Source: Lasiosphaeris hirsuta (taxonomy: Eukaryota > Ascomycota > Sordariomycetes > Sordariales > Lasiosphaeriaceae). From it: a DNA stretch of 64,000 bases. Under the pieces are notes generated by a model that worked only from the letters and a program-made list of their open reading frames with translations, ran no database searches and was not told where the DNA came from. Every line of letters starts with the position of its first letter. Position 1 is the first letter of the stretch. The translations under genes and the position numbers were made by a program. Below, piece by piece: positions 19,601 to 31,143 of the stretch. Where the stretch lies: NCBI GenBank assembly GCA_030549175.1, contig JAUKUA010000003.1, positions 5,890,001 through 5,954,000 of the forward strand, read 5' to 3'.

Positions 19601-22156
19601 CTATTGTTGCGATACTTGGTCAAAGGAGCTGGTCGGCGCGACGTCGGGTGATATGTCTAAACCGGCCGAGTCAGGCTGGCTTTCTTTGCCACTGTTCAGC
19701 TCCACCTCATTTTGTTCAACGACGTCTATTGACACGCCTGCACCGGCCGGGTCAAGTCGGCTTTCCTGGCCACTACTCGGCTCCACCCTGCTCTGCTCAA
19801 CGTCGTCGAGTGACACGACTGGACCGGCTGAGTCGGGCTGGCTTTCTTGGGCACTGTTATGTGCCAGTTCATCCTGATGAATGTGACCAAGGGTCACCTG
19901 TTCCCTCTGGTCCTCGCTGAGCGACAGCTGGGAACTGTGGCCGTTAACCAGAGGGGCCTGGGCTTGGAGGTTATCCACAGTCACCATCTCTACGTCTGGC
20001 TTTTCGGTCTGGGTAACTTGGTCCGTCTTCCCGAGGGAAAATAGGGCCTGACTGGGCTCTGGGAGTGTCAATCTGGAAATGCGGCCCTCGCTTGCGCTCT
20101 TCCTATAATCCCTCGCCCTCAGCAACCATTTGGCGAGCGTTTTGATGAGCCACTTTTTGTCGACAGGTTTAGGAATATAGTCGTCCATCCCGTGCTCAAG
20201 GCATCGCTCCCTATCGCCTTTGAGAGCATACGCAGTCATGGCTATAATTGGTATGTGAATGCCACTTTCCCTGATTTTAACACAAGCCTCGTTGCCGTCT
20301 AGTATGGGCATATTAATGTCCATCAGTACTAGGTCGTAGGCGGCTGGTTTGCCTTTCACCACTTGAACAGCCTCGGCGCCGTTGCTGGCCAGAGCCACGT
20401 TCTTGAAACCAAGTGAGCGGAGCATGCCGAGCATGACCTTTTGGTTGATCACGTTATCCTCCACTAGAAGCAAGGTCTTTATGGTGGCAGCCTTGGCCAG
20501 TTGAGCTTGGAGATCCGGAGAGTCGATGGACGGGTGCGGGCTCATGGATTCGGTTCTGCCATTGGGCCCGCGCTTCCAGTCCTGGATTTGCTCAAGGCTC
20601 TTGATCTTCTTGAAACGGGCTGTGAACCAAAAGATGCTGCCGTGGCGTTCGGGGTTAGGCCGGTATCCAATCGCTCCTCCCATCAGCTCGGCGAGAGCCT
20701 TGGCGATCGACAGGCCCAAGCCGGTGCCCTTGTATCTCTTGGTGGTGGTGACGTCAAATTGCGTAAAGGGGGTGAACAAGGTAGCAGCGGCAGGTTCGGG
20801 GATGCCGATGCCAGTATCAGTGATCTCGGTCATGATGACGAAGCTATCATCGTCTTCGGCATGGAGGAGCGCCCTCACGCGTATGCTGCCCTTGTCGGTG
20901 AATTTGGCAGCATTGTTGACAACATTGTGCAAGATCTGTCGATACCGCAGTGGGTCCCCCTGAACCGATTTGGGAAGATCGGGAGCAAGGAAGAGTTCAA
21001 AATGCACCGATGGAGCCAGGGTGGTTTGCACACTGCGGACGACTGATGTGATGATACTACTAATACCAACAATGTCCGAGGTGATGAAGAAGGAGCCCGA
21101 GGCGAGCTTGGAGTAGTCGAGGATGTCGTTGATGACTTGGAGCAGGACCTGACCCGACTCATCCATGATGTGGACAATATCCTTTTGCCTGCCGCTCATC
21201 GGAGTGTCGAGGAGGAGGGAGCAGGCAGATAGCATGCCATGCATGGGAGTACGAATCTCGTGGCTCATGTTGGCGAGAAAATCGGACTTTATCTTCTCGC
21301 TCTCCTCGTAGGCGGTAATGAGGCGGGACTCGGCTGTCTTGCGTTCTGTCAAATCGCGCGTAACCTTGCCAAAGCCGACGTGGACGCCGTCCTTGTAGAC
21401 GGCCGTGATGATAACGTTTGCCCAGAAGCGCGTGCCATCTTTCTTGTAGCGCCATCCCTCGTCCTCGACGCGGCCTTCGCGCAGGCAGATATCAAGCTCC
21501 AGATCGGGTTTCCGGATGTCGAGATCCTCCGGGCCGTAAAAGATGGAGAAGTGTTTGCCGATGATCTCATCCCGGCGGTAGCCCTTGAGCAGCTCAGCGC
21601 CCGTGTTCCATGTGGCAATCCGGCCCTTGGTGTCGAGGAGGAAGATTGCATAGTCCTTCACTGCCTGGACTAGGATGCGAAAGGCTTCATCGGTGGATAG
21701 GCCAGGGCGGACAATCTCGTCATGCTCGAGGAGTGTGGCGGGAGCCTCGAGCCACTCGACAACGATGGCGAGTAGCTCATGCTCCTGAAAAATGGGCAGG
21801 ATTCGGGCTTTCCAAGCGGTGGCGTGCTGGGTGACGATGCGCTGGCTCATGCGCTCGGTGCGGGATGTGATGGCATCGTCAATGGCGGCGGTCAGGTAGC
21901 AGACCGAGAAGGAATTTTGGGGGCGCAATTGCTTTTCGACAAAGGGGATGAGCTGCTGGCCGACGGCATCCTCGCGGGCCACGTGCCATTCGGCCAGGAA
22001 ACGAGAAGAGACGCGGGTGATGCAGCACGATGGTGACAGGACGAGCTGAGGCAGCGGAGAGAGATCGAAGAGAAGATGGCCGTCGAAGCCGATGCGTTGT
22101 TCGCTGTTGGAGGACGATTGCGATTCGTCCGCGTGGTGGGCCGCAAGCAATTGCAT
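19601..22156 (-). CDS. Hybrid sensor histidine kinase (PAS-HisKA-HATPase-REC), TcsA/Fos-1-like
   Basis: 851 residues from the first ATG at 22156; the frame is open to 22408 but without an ATG there. Order: N-terminal region, PAS domain at about 155-275 (AIFLLDTKGRIATWNTGAE), HisKA with NMSH299EIRTPMHG, HATPase with N box (NVVNNAAKF), DTGIGIP and GTGLGLSIAKAL. Next is a receiver domain with LLVEDN, phospho-acceptor LMD613INMP, MTAYA and PKPVDK. No membrane helix, so a cytosolic sensor. It would autophosphorylate on His and pass phosphate through its receiver to a phosphotransfer protein and response regulators. The layout resembles group IX fungal kinases (TcsA/Fos-1), which act in stress and development. 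The C-terminus beyond the receiver is unusual: about 160 residues with three tandem copies of a 27-residue acidic repeat. Confidence 0.9.
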   Translation of the reverse strand: MQLLAAHHADESQSSSNSEQRIGFDGHLLFDLSPLPQLVLSPSCCITRVSSRFLAEWHVAREDAVGQQLIPFVEKQLRPQNSFSVCYLTAAIDDAITSRTERMSQRIVTQHATAWKARILPIFQEHELLAIVVEWLEAPATLLEHDEIVRPGLSTDEAFRILVQAVKDYAIFLLDTKGRIATWNTGAELLKGYRRDEIIGKHFSIFYGPEDLDIRKPDLELDICLREGRVEDEGWRYKKDGTRFWANVIITAVYKDGVHVGFGKVTRDLTERKTAESRLITAYEESEKIKSDFLANMSHEIRTPMHGMLSACSLLLDTPMSGRQKDIVHIMDESGQVLLQVINDILDYSKLASGSFFITSDIVGISSIITSVVRSVQTTLAPSVHFELFLAPDLPKSVQGDPLRYRQILHNVVNNAAKFTDKGSIRVRALLHAEDDDSFVIMTEITDTGIGIPEPAAATLFTPFTQFDVTTTKRYKGTGLGLSIAKALAELMGGAIGYRPNPERHGSIFWFTARFKKIKSLEQIQDWKRGPNGRTESMSPHPSIDSPDLQAQLAKAATIKTLLLVEDNVINQKVMLGMLRSLGFKNVALASNGAEAVQVVKGKPAAYDLVLMDINMPILDGNEACVKIRESGIHIPIIAMTAYALKGDRERCLEHGMDDYIPKPVDKKWLIKTLAKWLLRARDYRKSASEGRISRLTLPEPSQALFSLGKTDQVTQTEKPDVEMVTVDNLQAQAPLVNGHSSQLSLSEDQREQVTLGHIHQDELAHNSAQESQPDSAGPVVSLDDVEQSRVEPSSGQESRLDPAGAGVSIDVVEQNEVELNSGKESQPDSAGLDISPDVAPTSSFDQVSQQ
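19664..19862. repeat. Tandem 81-bp repeat in histidine-kinase gene
   Basis: Units at 19664-19744 and 19745-19825, plus a partial third to about 19862. Each encodes 27 residues of the form S-x-ES-x-x-D-x-AG...VE. Units are diverged but colinear with no frame loss, so they look selected as protein. Confidence 0.8.
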
Positions 22157-23004
22157 GGCTGACACGATGGGCGGTGCGGTGGGACACTCGATATCGCGTG
22201 GTCCGTGATCGCGATGTCGTATTAGGTCTCGGCGGTGAGGGCGAGGGCGTGAGAGCGGGAGAGGGCGAGGGGGTGGGCGCGCTCTCTGCAGTCTAGAAAC
22301 TACGGGCTCTACAGGCTCCGGCACCTGCGGTTTCCTATGCCTCCAGCTGGGCCTGCTGTTGCTGATGGCCTCGACGAGGCGGCTGCTGCGTAAAGGGGGT
22401 TCAGTCAAAGGCGTCGGTCGGCATGCGGCTCCTTGTGCTCTTGGTTAGGTGTGTGTGATGGTTGAAGGAGCTGAAAGGGGGGGGGGGGTCGAGAGATGGG
22501 CAAGAAAACGAAGGGAACTGAGAGTCTCGGCGGCCTGCTCCCCGCTGCTGCAGCTACGATGGTCCCTGAGGACTCGAACTTTCTCAGGCATGTGTGTTTG
22601 ATCTGCGGGGTGAAAGCTAAGGCGCCTCCTACGTCATAGACAGATTTTCGCCCTCGGGGCTCTTCGAGTACCCCACGGCCCCATCCAACCAACAAAACCT
22701 AGCGCGGACTGGCCAGCGCGCAAATCACATGAGTAGCACCCCTTGCAGCGAGGAAATGCCCTCAGCATTTGTACCATTCCCATTTCGCTTTTGCACCAGC
22801 CATTACACTAGCCATTGCACCAGCCATTGCACCAGACATGGCATTTGGGGGGTCGCACTTGGTTCTATTGGCTCATCTCAAAACAAGCCAAGTCTGAGGG
22901 TCCAGCAGTGGATTCGCTTAAATAGTGTCCGTTCTACCTGCATACACCGTATCCCACAACTCAGCCTACACGTCCGCGGCCCGCAGCCCTCCCCAACCCG
23001 ATCT
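22157..23004. other. Intergenic region upstream of the histidine-kinase gene
   Basis: Contains an in-frame, Arg/Pro-rich extension of the kinase frame to 22408 lacking an ATG, a G10 run (22479-22488), and a short repeat of ccattgcaccag around 22796-22830. No separate gene seen. Confidence 0.4.
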
Positions 23005-23769
23005 CTATTTCATGACCGTCATGGTATGCACGAACCGCAGCTTGCCATTCTCAACCCGGAACTCGTGGCTATCGGGGTCGGCGCCAGCAAAGCTGAAGAA
23101 GATGTCGACGGTGCCAAGCACCTCGTCAATCACGTAGCGCCGGTTGCTGTTCTTGATGCCGCTGGGCACTCCCACGTTGCAGCTGGGCTGGACGTAGCTG
23201 CCGCCTTCGAGACGCGCGCATGGATTGCCCCACGGCACCTTGACGTTCTTGTCGTTGAATAGGTCGAGGTAGGCGTCGCCCGCCGCCTGGATCACGGCCC
23301 GAGTATCGCGTTTGCCTTCCGGGATCTCAGGCCAGGACTCCTGCTTGGCGTACCGCAGCGTACCCGCCACGTTGAATAGCCAATCGCCTTTGGTCGTAAT
23401 AAGCGTTTCGATCTTGGACAGCACTCCATCCGTGAAGCGCAACTGTGTGCCCAACACGTACGGCTTCGCCGAGTCGGCTACCACGATCTCAGAGAAGGTG
23501 GCACACTGCGTCGTGTCGTATATCGTGCGGTTGAAGTCGATCTTCAATGGTGTTGCCAGGATACCCGTCGCCACTGATGCCTCCTTAAAATTTTGGGTGT
23601 AGGTTACACTCGAGCTCGCCTTCAGCCCGTCCGCCTTGCCGGCCGTCTGCGCTGCCAGATAGGCATCTGCTTGCGCTTTGAGGAAGTCCCGAGTGCATGC
23701 CTCTGCCGTGGGGGCCGCGACGGCCACCGACGTGAGCGACAGCCAGGCCGCGAGAAGTGCAGCGAGCAT
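23005..23769 (-). CDS. Secreted DUF8021-like protein
   Basis: 254 residues from the ATG at 23769, which begins a clear signal peptide (MLAALLAAWLSLTSVAVAAP). The upstream in-frame extension is not needed. The mature protein starts ACTRDFLKAQADAYLAAQ and continues SVTYTQNFK, GILATPLKIDFNRTIYDTTQ, TKGDWLFNV, RAVIQAAGDAYLDLFNDK, VPWGNPCARLEGGSY and HEFRVENGKLRFVHTMTV. This is the pattern of a fungal family of secreted proteins that I know as DUF8021, probably with a cystatin/NTF2-like fold. One N-glycosylation sequon (NRT) and four Cys are present. Function is unknown; some family members lie near secondary-metabolism or effector genes. Single exon. Confidence 0.8.
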   Translation of the reverse strand: MLAALLAAWLSLTSVAVAAPTAEACTRDFLKAQADAYLAAQTAGKADGLKASSSVTYTQNFKEASVATGILATPLKIDFNRTIYDTTQCATFSEIVVADSAKPYVLGTQLRFTDGVLSKIETLITTKGDWLFNVAGTLRYAKQESWPEIPEGKRDTRAVIQAAGDAYLDLFNDKNVKVPWGNPCARLEGGSYVQPSCNVGVPSGIKNSNRRYVIDEVLGTVDIFFSFAGADPDSHEFRVENGKLRFVHTMTVMK

Positions 23770-25556
23770 GGTGGAGTTGGTGGTTGGGATTTGAGCCTCC
23801 TGAAAACTGGGAACTGGCTCCACCGGTCTCTGAGCGCATGTGTGCCGCTCTTGGGCTCCTATATAATACCTCGGTCGGTCCCAGGGTAAATGCGCCCAGC
23901 CTGACAAGAGATTCAGAACTCCATCATCGTTGGTGCGGGTATTGCCATAAATTGTGCGGGGCTTGGGTCTGGAATCTTTTTGCTCAGCATTCTTCCACCC
24001 GTCTAAAGTCGAATAGATTGAGCCCGTTCAATGAAATCCAAGAAAAGGACCTCTAGCATATCCTCCCTTCTAAACCGGCAGATGGTGGCGGCGAGATTCC
24101 ATACATCTTTTCTTATCCTCAATCTTTAGCAATGGGGGCTTGCTGGGACAGCCAACGAGTCGGTGTTTGTCTAGTAACATTCTAGGGACACACTGGGTTA
24201 GCTACTGCAGTGGGGTGTCTTCAAATGTAAGGCAAGTGAACATTCCATGCAGCCAGCGATAACCGGCGAGGATTTCAGCATTAAAACATGATCTTTACTG
24301 CTAAACCGAACTCACATCATCCAGGGGCTAGGTTGAGGTAGTGCCTCGGTGAGATGCAGGCAGTGCCTCGGTGAGGTGTAGTCCTCTCAACAACATCAGC
24401 TGACCAAGTTCTATGCCGACTACCAAGGCTGCTTGGCAACAGCCCGCTCTCTGCCTACTAACATAGGAATATCGTCATCGGTAGCTACTTGCCAGGTAGG
24501 TATTTTAATTTGCCAAGAGTCAAACGCCTTGAGATCACGTTGTCACAGCGATGGGAGCAGTGCACTTTCAAGAGTCACATCCAATGTGCCCTATGCTCTA
24601 TGCGACATAGCCTCAAGACTGGGCGAGAGATAACTGCAAGCGCTTTCCGGAGGAGGTGAATAAACGCGCGGAACAACTCGGACTCTCGGTGTTGCCCACG
24701 TATACTACCAAGTGGTTCGAGATGGCTGGCAGCGGGTCGCCACCGATCACGATGCAAACATTGTTCCGGTCCCATCGGTGTTGTCCGATGCATCCGCCTC
24801 CCGCTCCCCACCTCACCGCCCGATTCCTCTTTGGCTTGCGCTTGTCTCCATTCTCACCTCTCCAGGCTCTCTCTCCTGTCCACGTGGGATATGCAGGCAT
24901 CGACCAAGGATTGCTCATCCACACGCCATCCATTGCCCAATTGGCCCTCGGAAACAGGCGAAAAAGTCGCAAGTCTCGACTCGGAGTGGCTCGACCAGCT
25001 CGATGTCTGATGTCTTTCACCCCCGCACATAAATATCGAAATGTGGGCTAACATACGACACGAGCCCCGAGATGTTGGGGAACGGCCGCTTACCTGGCCA
25101 ATGGGGGACGTGGGATCTGCCGTGCTCGGGTGCTAGAAGCCCTGGATCTCACCCCTCTCCAGTGCTGTGGCAGCGAGCCAGCGAGCTCAACCCCCCAACC
25201 GAACCCCAATGTCGCGGCACGGAGCGGGGTCGGCAGTTCAGGCTGTGATGCTATTGGCGTCGCGCACCGTAATCCTGGCAACTGCAGGGCCTCGGGCCAT
25301 GCGTTCACCACCACGGGACCTCAACTCACCCTCGACTGCAATGCCTTCTCATCCGTCTATCTCACTCGGGCCTAAAAGAAGGGCCGTCGACCGACATCGC
25401 CTCCCATTGAGACGACGCAGGCCATTGGGACTCAGAGCCTCCTCTCTCTATTACTGCGCCGGTTCCCAGTCGCTGCGGGCTGCCCTGTGTGCCGAACAAG
25501 GTTTAGGAAAGAATATTTACATTTCCAGTGGAAGGGGCTAGAGACACACATCGAGA
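23770..25556. other. Intergenic region, divergent promoters
   Basis: 1.8 kb between divergently transcribed genes. A 14-bp direct repeat (agtgcctcggtgag) occurs at 24340-24353 and 24362-24375. No coding sequence recognised on either strand. Confidence 0.4.
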
Positions 25557-26849
25557 ATGGCAGACAAAATTCCGCGCCTCCCGCCCTCGGGGATCAAGGT
25601 GATTGTGGTCGGAGCAGGTTTCGCGGGGCTGTCGGCCGCCATTGAGTGTGACCGCAAGGGGCATTCGGTGACGCTGTTGGAAAAGGTCGACGACATCGAG
25701 GAGATCACGCGGATCGGCGACATCATCAGCTTCGACCCCAATGGATCCAAGGCGTTCGAGCGGTGGCCGGGTGTTGTTGAGCAGATGGAGGCCATTGCCC
25801 GCCAGACAAAATGGCTTGACCTGTACCACCACGAGGGCAAGTTTGTGACGCGCCAGTCCTTCGCACATGAGAGCGCCTGGGGCCGCCGCATCAATGGTCA
25901 CCGTGGCCAGCTACACAACATCATATACCGCCACGCCGTCGCCCGGGGGATCGATATCCGCGTGTCGCAGCGAGTCGAGGACTACTTCGAGACCGACGAC
26001 CCGCCGCAGTCGGGTGTGGTGCTGAGCACCGGCGAGCGGCTTGCTGCCGATGTGGTGATTGCTGCCGAGGGTGTGCGCTCGCGCGGCCGCAAGATCGTGC
26101 TGGGCTTCGACGAGAACCCAAAGTCCTCGGGCTATGCCGTCTACCGCGCCTGGTTCCCCGCGGATCGCATCATCAACAACCCCGTCGTCAAGCACCTGGT
26201 GGAGAATGGGGACACGCACCAGGGCTTCATCGGACCGGACATCCACTTCCTCGCCTCTTCTATAAAGAACGGGACAGAGGTGAACTGGGTGTTCACACAC
26301 ATCGACGACGGCAACATCGAGGAGAGCTGGCAGTTCCCCGGAAAGCCCGAAGAGGCCCTGACATACCTCGGCGGCTGGTGCGACGTTGTCCACGAGCTCG
26401 TCAAAGCCACTCCGCCGGGCCGGCTGATTGATCACAAGCTCGTGTACCGCGACCCGTTGCCGACATTTATCTCGCCCAAGGCGAGGATAGCGCTGATTGG
26501 CGACGCGGCCCACCCGTTCCTGCCGACGTCCATCCAAGGCGCCAGCCAGTCGATCGAGGACGGCGTTGTGCTGGCCACATGCCTGGAGCTTGCCGGTCGC
26601 GCCAACATCCCCCTCGCTCTCAGGGCCTACGAGAAGATCCGGTACGGCAGAGTCCACCGGGCGCAGGCCATGGGGCCCAAGACGCGCGAGCGGTGGCACA
26701 AGGCCGACTGGAACAAAGTGTGGAAGAACCCCGAGATGATCCACCTCGTGAGGGAACCGTGGCTGCTGAATTTCGATGCTGAACGGGATGCCTATGAGAA
26801 GTTTGACACGGCGGCTGCTGATCTCGAGTCACCCAAGGCGAAGTTGTAA
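25557..26849 (+). CDS. FAD-dependent monooxygenase (salicylate-hydroxylase-like)
   Basis: 430 residues, one exon, ATG at 25557. Class A flavoprotein monooxygenase motifs are in order: N-terminal Rossmann VIVVGAGFAGLSAAIE (GxGxxG), RGQLHNIIYRHAVARGI, the DG-like motif AAEGVRS (E in place of the usual D), and ALIGDAAHPFLPTSIQGASQ (GD motif binding FAD). No signal peptide or membrane helix. Such enzymes hydroxylate aromatic or polyketide substrates with NAD(P)H and oxygen; the substrate here is unknown. No other biosynthetic core gene lies close by. Confidence 0.87.
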   Translation: MADKIPRLPPSGIKVIVVGAGFAGLSAAIECDRKGHSVTLLEKVDDIEEITRIGDIISFDPNGSKAFERWPGVVEQMEAIARQTKWLDLYHHEGKFVTRQSFAHESAWGRRINGHRGQLHNIIYRHAVARGIDIRVSQRVEDYFETDDPPQSGVVLSTGERLAADVVIAAEGVRSRGRKIVLGFDENPKSSGYAVYRAWFPADRIINNPVVKHLVENGDTHQGFIGPDIHFLASSIKNGTEVNWVFTHIDDGNIEESWQFPGKPEEALTYLGGWCDVVHELVKATPPGRLIDHKLVYRDPLPTFISPKARIALIGDAAHPFLPTSIQGASQSIEDGVVLATCLELAGRANIPLALRAYEKIRYGRVHRAQAMGPKTRERWHKADWNKVWKNPEMIHLVREPWLLNFDAERDAYEKFDTAAADLESPKAKL

Positions 26850-28652
26850 ATGACGTGTTTCTTGTTCCCGTTTGTCGTTTCCCATGTCCCTCCGGAGCAC
26901 GGTCTAGAAGTTGGCTGTTTTTTTTTGGTTGTTTTTTTTTTGTTTTTTTTTTTTGTTTTTTTTTTTTTTGCATATAAGTCCCGAGCACTGCTCATCACAT
27001 ATGTACAAGGTAGCTTGGGTGCTGGCCGACATCTGGCAATGCTTGCTAATATTGGATGGTTGTCAATCCATGTGGCCATCAAAATGATCCTATGCGTGAC
27101 TTCGTCGCCTGCGACCTCCTGCTGCAAGTAGAGAAAAAGACGACCATGATCACCACAACGCGGAGTATACCCGTTCTAACAAGCAGCAGTAGGAAGGACA
27201 ACAAGTGGACAGCATCGCTACGAAATACAAATCCGTTTTACCGCACGAGTAGCGCGAGGGTTGGGTTCCGAAAAGAGTTTCACCAATATCGCCGTGTAGG
27301 TGGGGTGGCGCCAGGACAACGACAATGCAGACTTCTCGGCGGATTAGCACCCATCCGTCGTCCCCGTCCAGAACTCCTGCCCCAGTTTCAGCCCAATCTC
27401 CAATGTCGTCTCGCTCTTGCTTGTGTCTGTCTATGGGCCGATCACAGTCAACCTCGCTGCCAGCGATGGGATCCAGACCTAGGAACAGTCGGCACTTGGG
27501 CAGCTGCCACTTCGCTGGTTACCTGCCTGGTCCTACCAAGCAGCAATAGTCGCACCTCGGCCACGGCCCTGGATATCTCCAACGCCAGCCAAGGCAAGTG
27601 CTCGGGCTCTTGGATGCGCATCCTCTTGCCCGAACACGGAATCCATCTCTCCGTATCGCCCGGTGAAGCCCCTTTTCGGCCTCGCTAGGGCCAAGCATCC
27701 GGGCAACAGCCACCGCACATTCCGTTTGCAGACTGAAAGCGGCCGGCGTTCCACAACACCGAGTTCTAGTTCCAGACTAGAAGCATCGCGGAAGCGGTAC
27801 CAGTGCACACAGGGAAAGGCTTGCCGTCTTGTTATTCGCTGCCATGTTCCCCAGACTGCATTTAGCCGCCGGTTGAAGCGGCAGTCGTCCCCTGCTCCTA
27901 CCGCCGGCTCTACTACCCTGCGGTACTGGGATACCCAGAGAATGCTATGTTTTGTTTGCGCAAGGCTGATACCCCTTCTCATTTGCTGCATCGCCTCGTC
28001 GGTCATGCATAACCCGGTTTGTGGTCGAGAGCCCGGATCGCCAGAGAAGGGATGAACCCACCGACCGGGTCTTGGAGATGCGCATTGCAAGCGCCAAATT
28101 GGTAATGACGGGGAAACCTTTCCGGAGGGCAACACATTTCGTACTCGCAACGCGCTTGGGTTATTACTACTTCCTTCCCCCTCTCCATGTTACACTGGAC
28201 CGGCCATACCCACTGCTTAGCGTGAAGATCATTGCGGGGTGCAGCAAGTCTTTCAGCGAAGAAACTAAGAGAAACACTGCCAACCATGGAGGCCGGTGAA
28301 GTTGCTACCCCTGAATTCCCATTCTTGGAGGGAAATATCACCAAGTGGCGATGGATTACCCCAGGAAATAAATGGTTACATCGCTTCGGAATCATGGGCC
28401 AAAACGTCAGGAAATAGATTCCATTTTCTTCGGGGATCGATCGTGTGTTCACTCTACCCTGCTCTAGGAGTGCGCAAGCTGGCGGCCCTCTTCGGGTCAA
28501 TGGAGCTGAGAGGGAGCTAATACACCGTCATTGTCGGACAAGAATGCTACGCGAACAACAGGATTTAACGTGTATATAACTGGAGAGCCCCCAGTTCTCT
28601 CCACAACTCACCTCTCCTCTCAACTACCACATCATCGTCACAGTTCGCTACA
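26850..28652. other. Long intergenic region with poly-T tracts
   Basis: T-rich tract with runs of 8-13 T at 26920-26970. Then 1.6 kb in which frames of up to about 205 codons are open but none resembles a known protein. A TATA-like GTATATAA at about 28571 lies 80 bp before the xylanase start. Confidence 0.4.
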
Positions 28653-29615
<963 letters not shown>

Positions 29616-29846
29616 GGTCTCACAACAACGGCTTGGAGTAAAGGTAGTAGTGCAAGTTTCAACACTTTAGGATGTGGTCGTCCTGCCTTGGGCATTCTCA
29701 TGTATATATTGGTTGCATGCCTTGAGGCTGTGCGGTACAAACTGAAAGAAACCTCGCCGAATCCCTCTCCTGGCCGTGTGACTTGGAAATGACTCCGAGC
29801 TTGTTACTTGCGTCGAATCATTGACAGCGGCTCTCAAATCCAACAT

Positions 29847-29892
29847 CCCTAGCACTCACCCTAGCACTCACCCTAGCACCAACCCTAACCCC
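29847..29892. repeat. 12-bp tandem repeat with CCCTA core
   Basis: Three copies of a ccctagcactca-type unit (29847-29882) followed by ccctaacccc. It superficially resembles the telomeric CCCTAA repeat but the period is 12, so it is more likely a minisatellite. It lies between the xylanase relic and tRNA-Leu. Confidence 0.7.
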
Positions 29893-30037
29893 CTCGGAAG
29901 TCATGATCCCTTGAAAGTGGATCTGGCTCAGAATCACAAGTATATCCCCAGCTCCCGCTCTCGACCAAGTGGATCCACACTCGCCAATCCAACGCAGCCT
30001 GAGATAGGTCTCGTTTCCGTATCCTCTCCACATCCAA

Positions 30038-30145
30038 GGTAATGTGGCCGAGCGGTCTAAGGCGCTACGTTAAGGAGATATCCTTAATTCTATCTACTAG
30101 ATTCCGTAGTCCGAAAGGGCGTGGGTTCGAATCCCACCGTTATCA
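30038..30145 (+). tRNA. tRNA-Leu (anticodon AAG) with intron
   Basis: Acceptor GGTAATG pairs with CGTTATC (two G-U pairs). The class II features of tRNA-Leu are present: GGCCGAGCGGTCTAAGGC D arm and a long variable arm (TCCGAAAGGGC). Anticodon stem CTACG/CGTAG has loop TT-AAG-G, with a 28-nt intron at 30076-30103 after position 37. T arm is GTGGG-TTCGAAT-CCCAC and discriminator is A. A T6 run at 30150-30155 is the terminator. Anticodon AAG (read as IAG) decodes CUU/CUC, hence leucine. Confidence 0.92.
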
Positions 30146-30186
30146 TCCATTTTTTGCACCCGTAAACACACACTGGTACGGGACGT

Positions 30187-30839
30187 TCAGTTCCCGCTCA
30201 AGACCCCGTAATCCCCCTTTATCAAATCCGTAGCCCTCTCGGCAACGGCGATAACCATGCTATTAATCGTCGCCTGCGGGACCAGGAAAAAGACACTCGC
30301 ATCCACCACCCTCAGTCCACGCACTCCGTACACCCTGGGGCTGTCGTCGACGACGCCGCCCCTGCTCCGCGGCAGCGTGGGCGGAATACGAGCGCGCTGT
30401 CGTTGGACTGCCAGGGGGAGATTCCCTGCGCGATGACGATGTACTAGGCAACAGTGTCATTGGCGCCTAGGGCATCCCGGAGGAAGGTGTGTTGGTCTGG
30501 GAGTCCTGGGTGGATGGGGGTGGAGGAAGGGCGTGCTTCGTCTTTTAAGTCCAGAAGGGAGCCGCCGATTTGGGGGAGGGAAAGCATAGCCGAGCTGCTG
30601 TTCACGGTGGTGAACGGGCCAGAACGGGAAACGAGGTATTCATCCATGGCGGCCTGAAACACGATCGAGTCCGAGAAGTCGTCGCTGGTTGCCAGGCCTG
30701 GGTTGGCGAAACTGATGACGAGGTCGGCTTTTTGCCTCGGCTTTTTGCCTCGGCCGACGGCCTCGAGAAGGTCGAGCTCGGCCTTTTTAAAATACGGCTG
30801 GAGCTCGGCCCAGGTGTGAGACGAAAGGGGCAACTGCAA
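30187..30839 (-). pseudogene. C-terminal remnant of a GMC oxidoreductase
   Basis: Two frames on the minus strand make up only the last third of a GMC flavoenzyme. The first (30839-30444) reads SIVFQAAMDEYLVSRSGPFTT and QHTFLRDALG. The second, out of phase, reads TLPRSRGGVVDDSPRVYGV, GLRVVDASVFFLVPQATINS and VIAVAERATDLIK before the stop at 30187. The VYGV-x-GLRVVDAS block is diagnostic of the GMC C-terminus (glucose/aryl-alcohol/choline oxidases). The HxxGT segment before it is scrambled. The FAD-binding N-terminal two thirds are absent, so the gene is truncated and frameshifted. Confidence 0.75.
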
Positions 30840-31143
30840 CTTGTCGCAAGTTGGCGTTCACAAAGAGCAGTAACATGTGGATTTAACAATGTTGATTGTG
30901 GAAGGCACACAGCCTCACTCTTTCCCTCAAATCTTACTCCTGTAGCTGTCGTCACGCCATGCTCGCGAACAACAGCCAATCCTCACCTCACTCTCCCCGC
31001 CCGCTTCCTTGGATTTGAATATCCGTATTACCTTCAGCTTATTATTGAGCATTGTTTCGAAACCTACCCCCTTTCCCTCATTCGGCAGCAACCACTCCGA
31101 CCCATCAACCTTGGCACCTTCCTGCGAACAACACTATAACAGC
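30840..31143. other. Short intergenic region
   Basis: Promoter side of the MFS transporter gene; pyrimidine-rich. Nothing else seen. Confidence 0.35.

Noticed and set aside
25911..26744. 277-codon minus-strand frame
   Set aside because: Antisense shadow of the FAD monooxygenase, whose motifs are all on the plus strand.
26920..26970. Poly-T tract as retroposon tail
   Set aside because: No target-site duplication or element-like sequence beside it; simple low-complexity DNA is sufficient.
27056..28150. Overlapping frames of 130-210 codons on both strands
   Set aside because: Cys/Arg/Ser-rich products without any known motif; no splice continuity could be built. Treated as intergenic.
29847..29892. 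True telomeric repeat
   Set aside because: Period is 12 with GCACTCA inserts; only one near-canonical CCCTAA unit.
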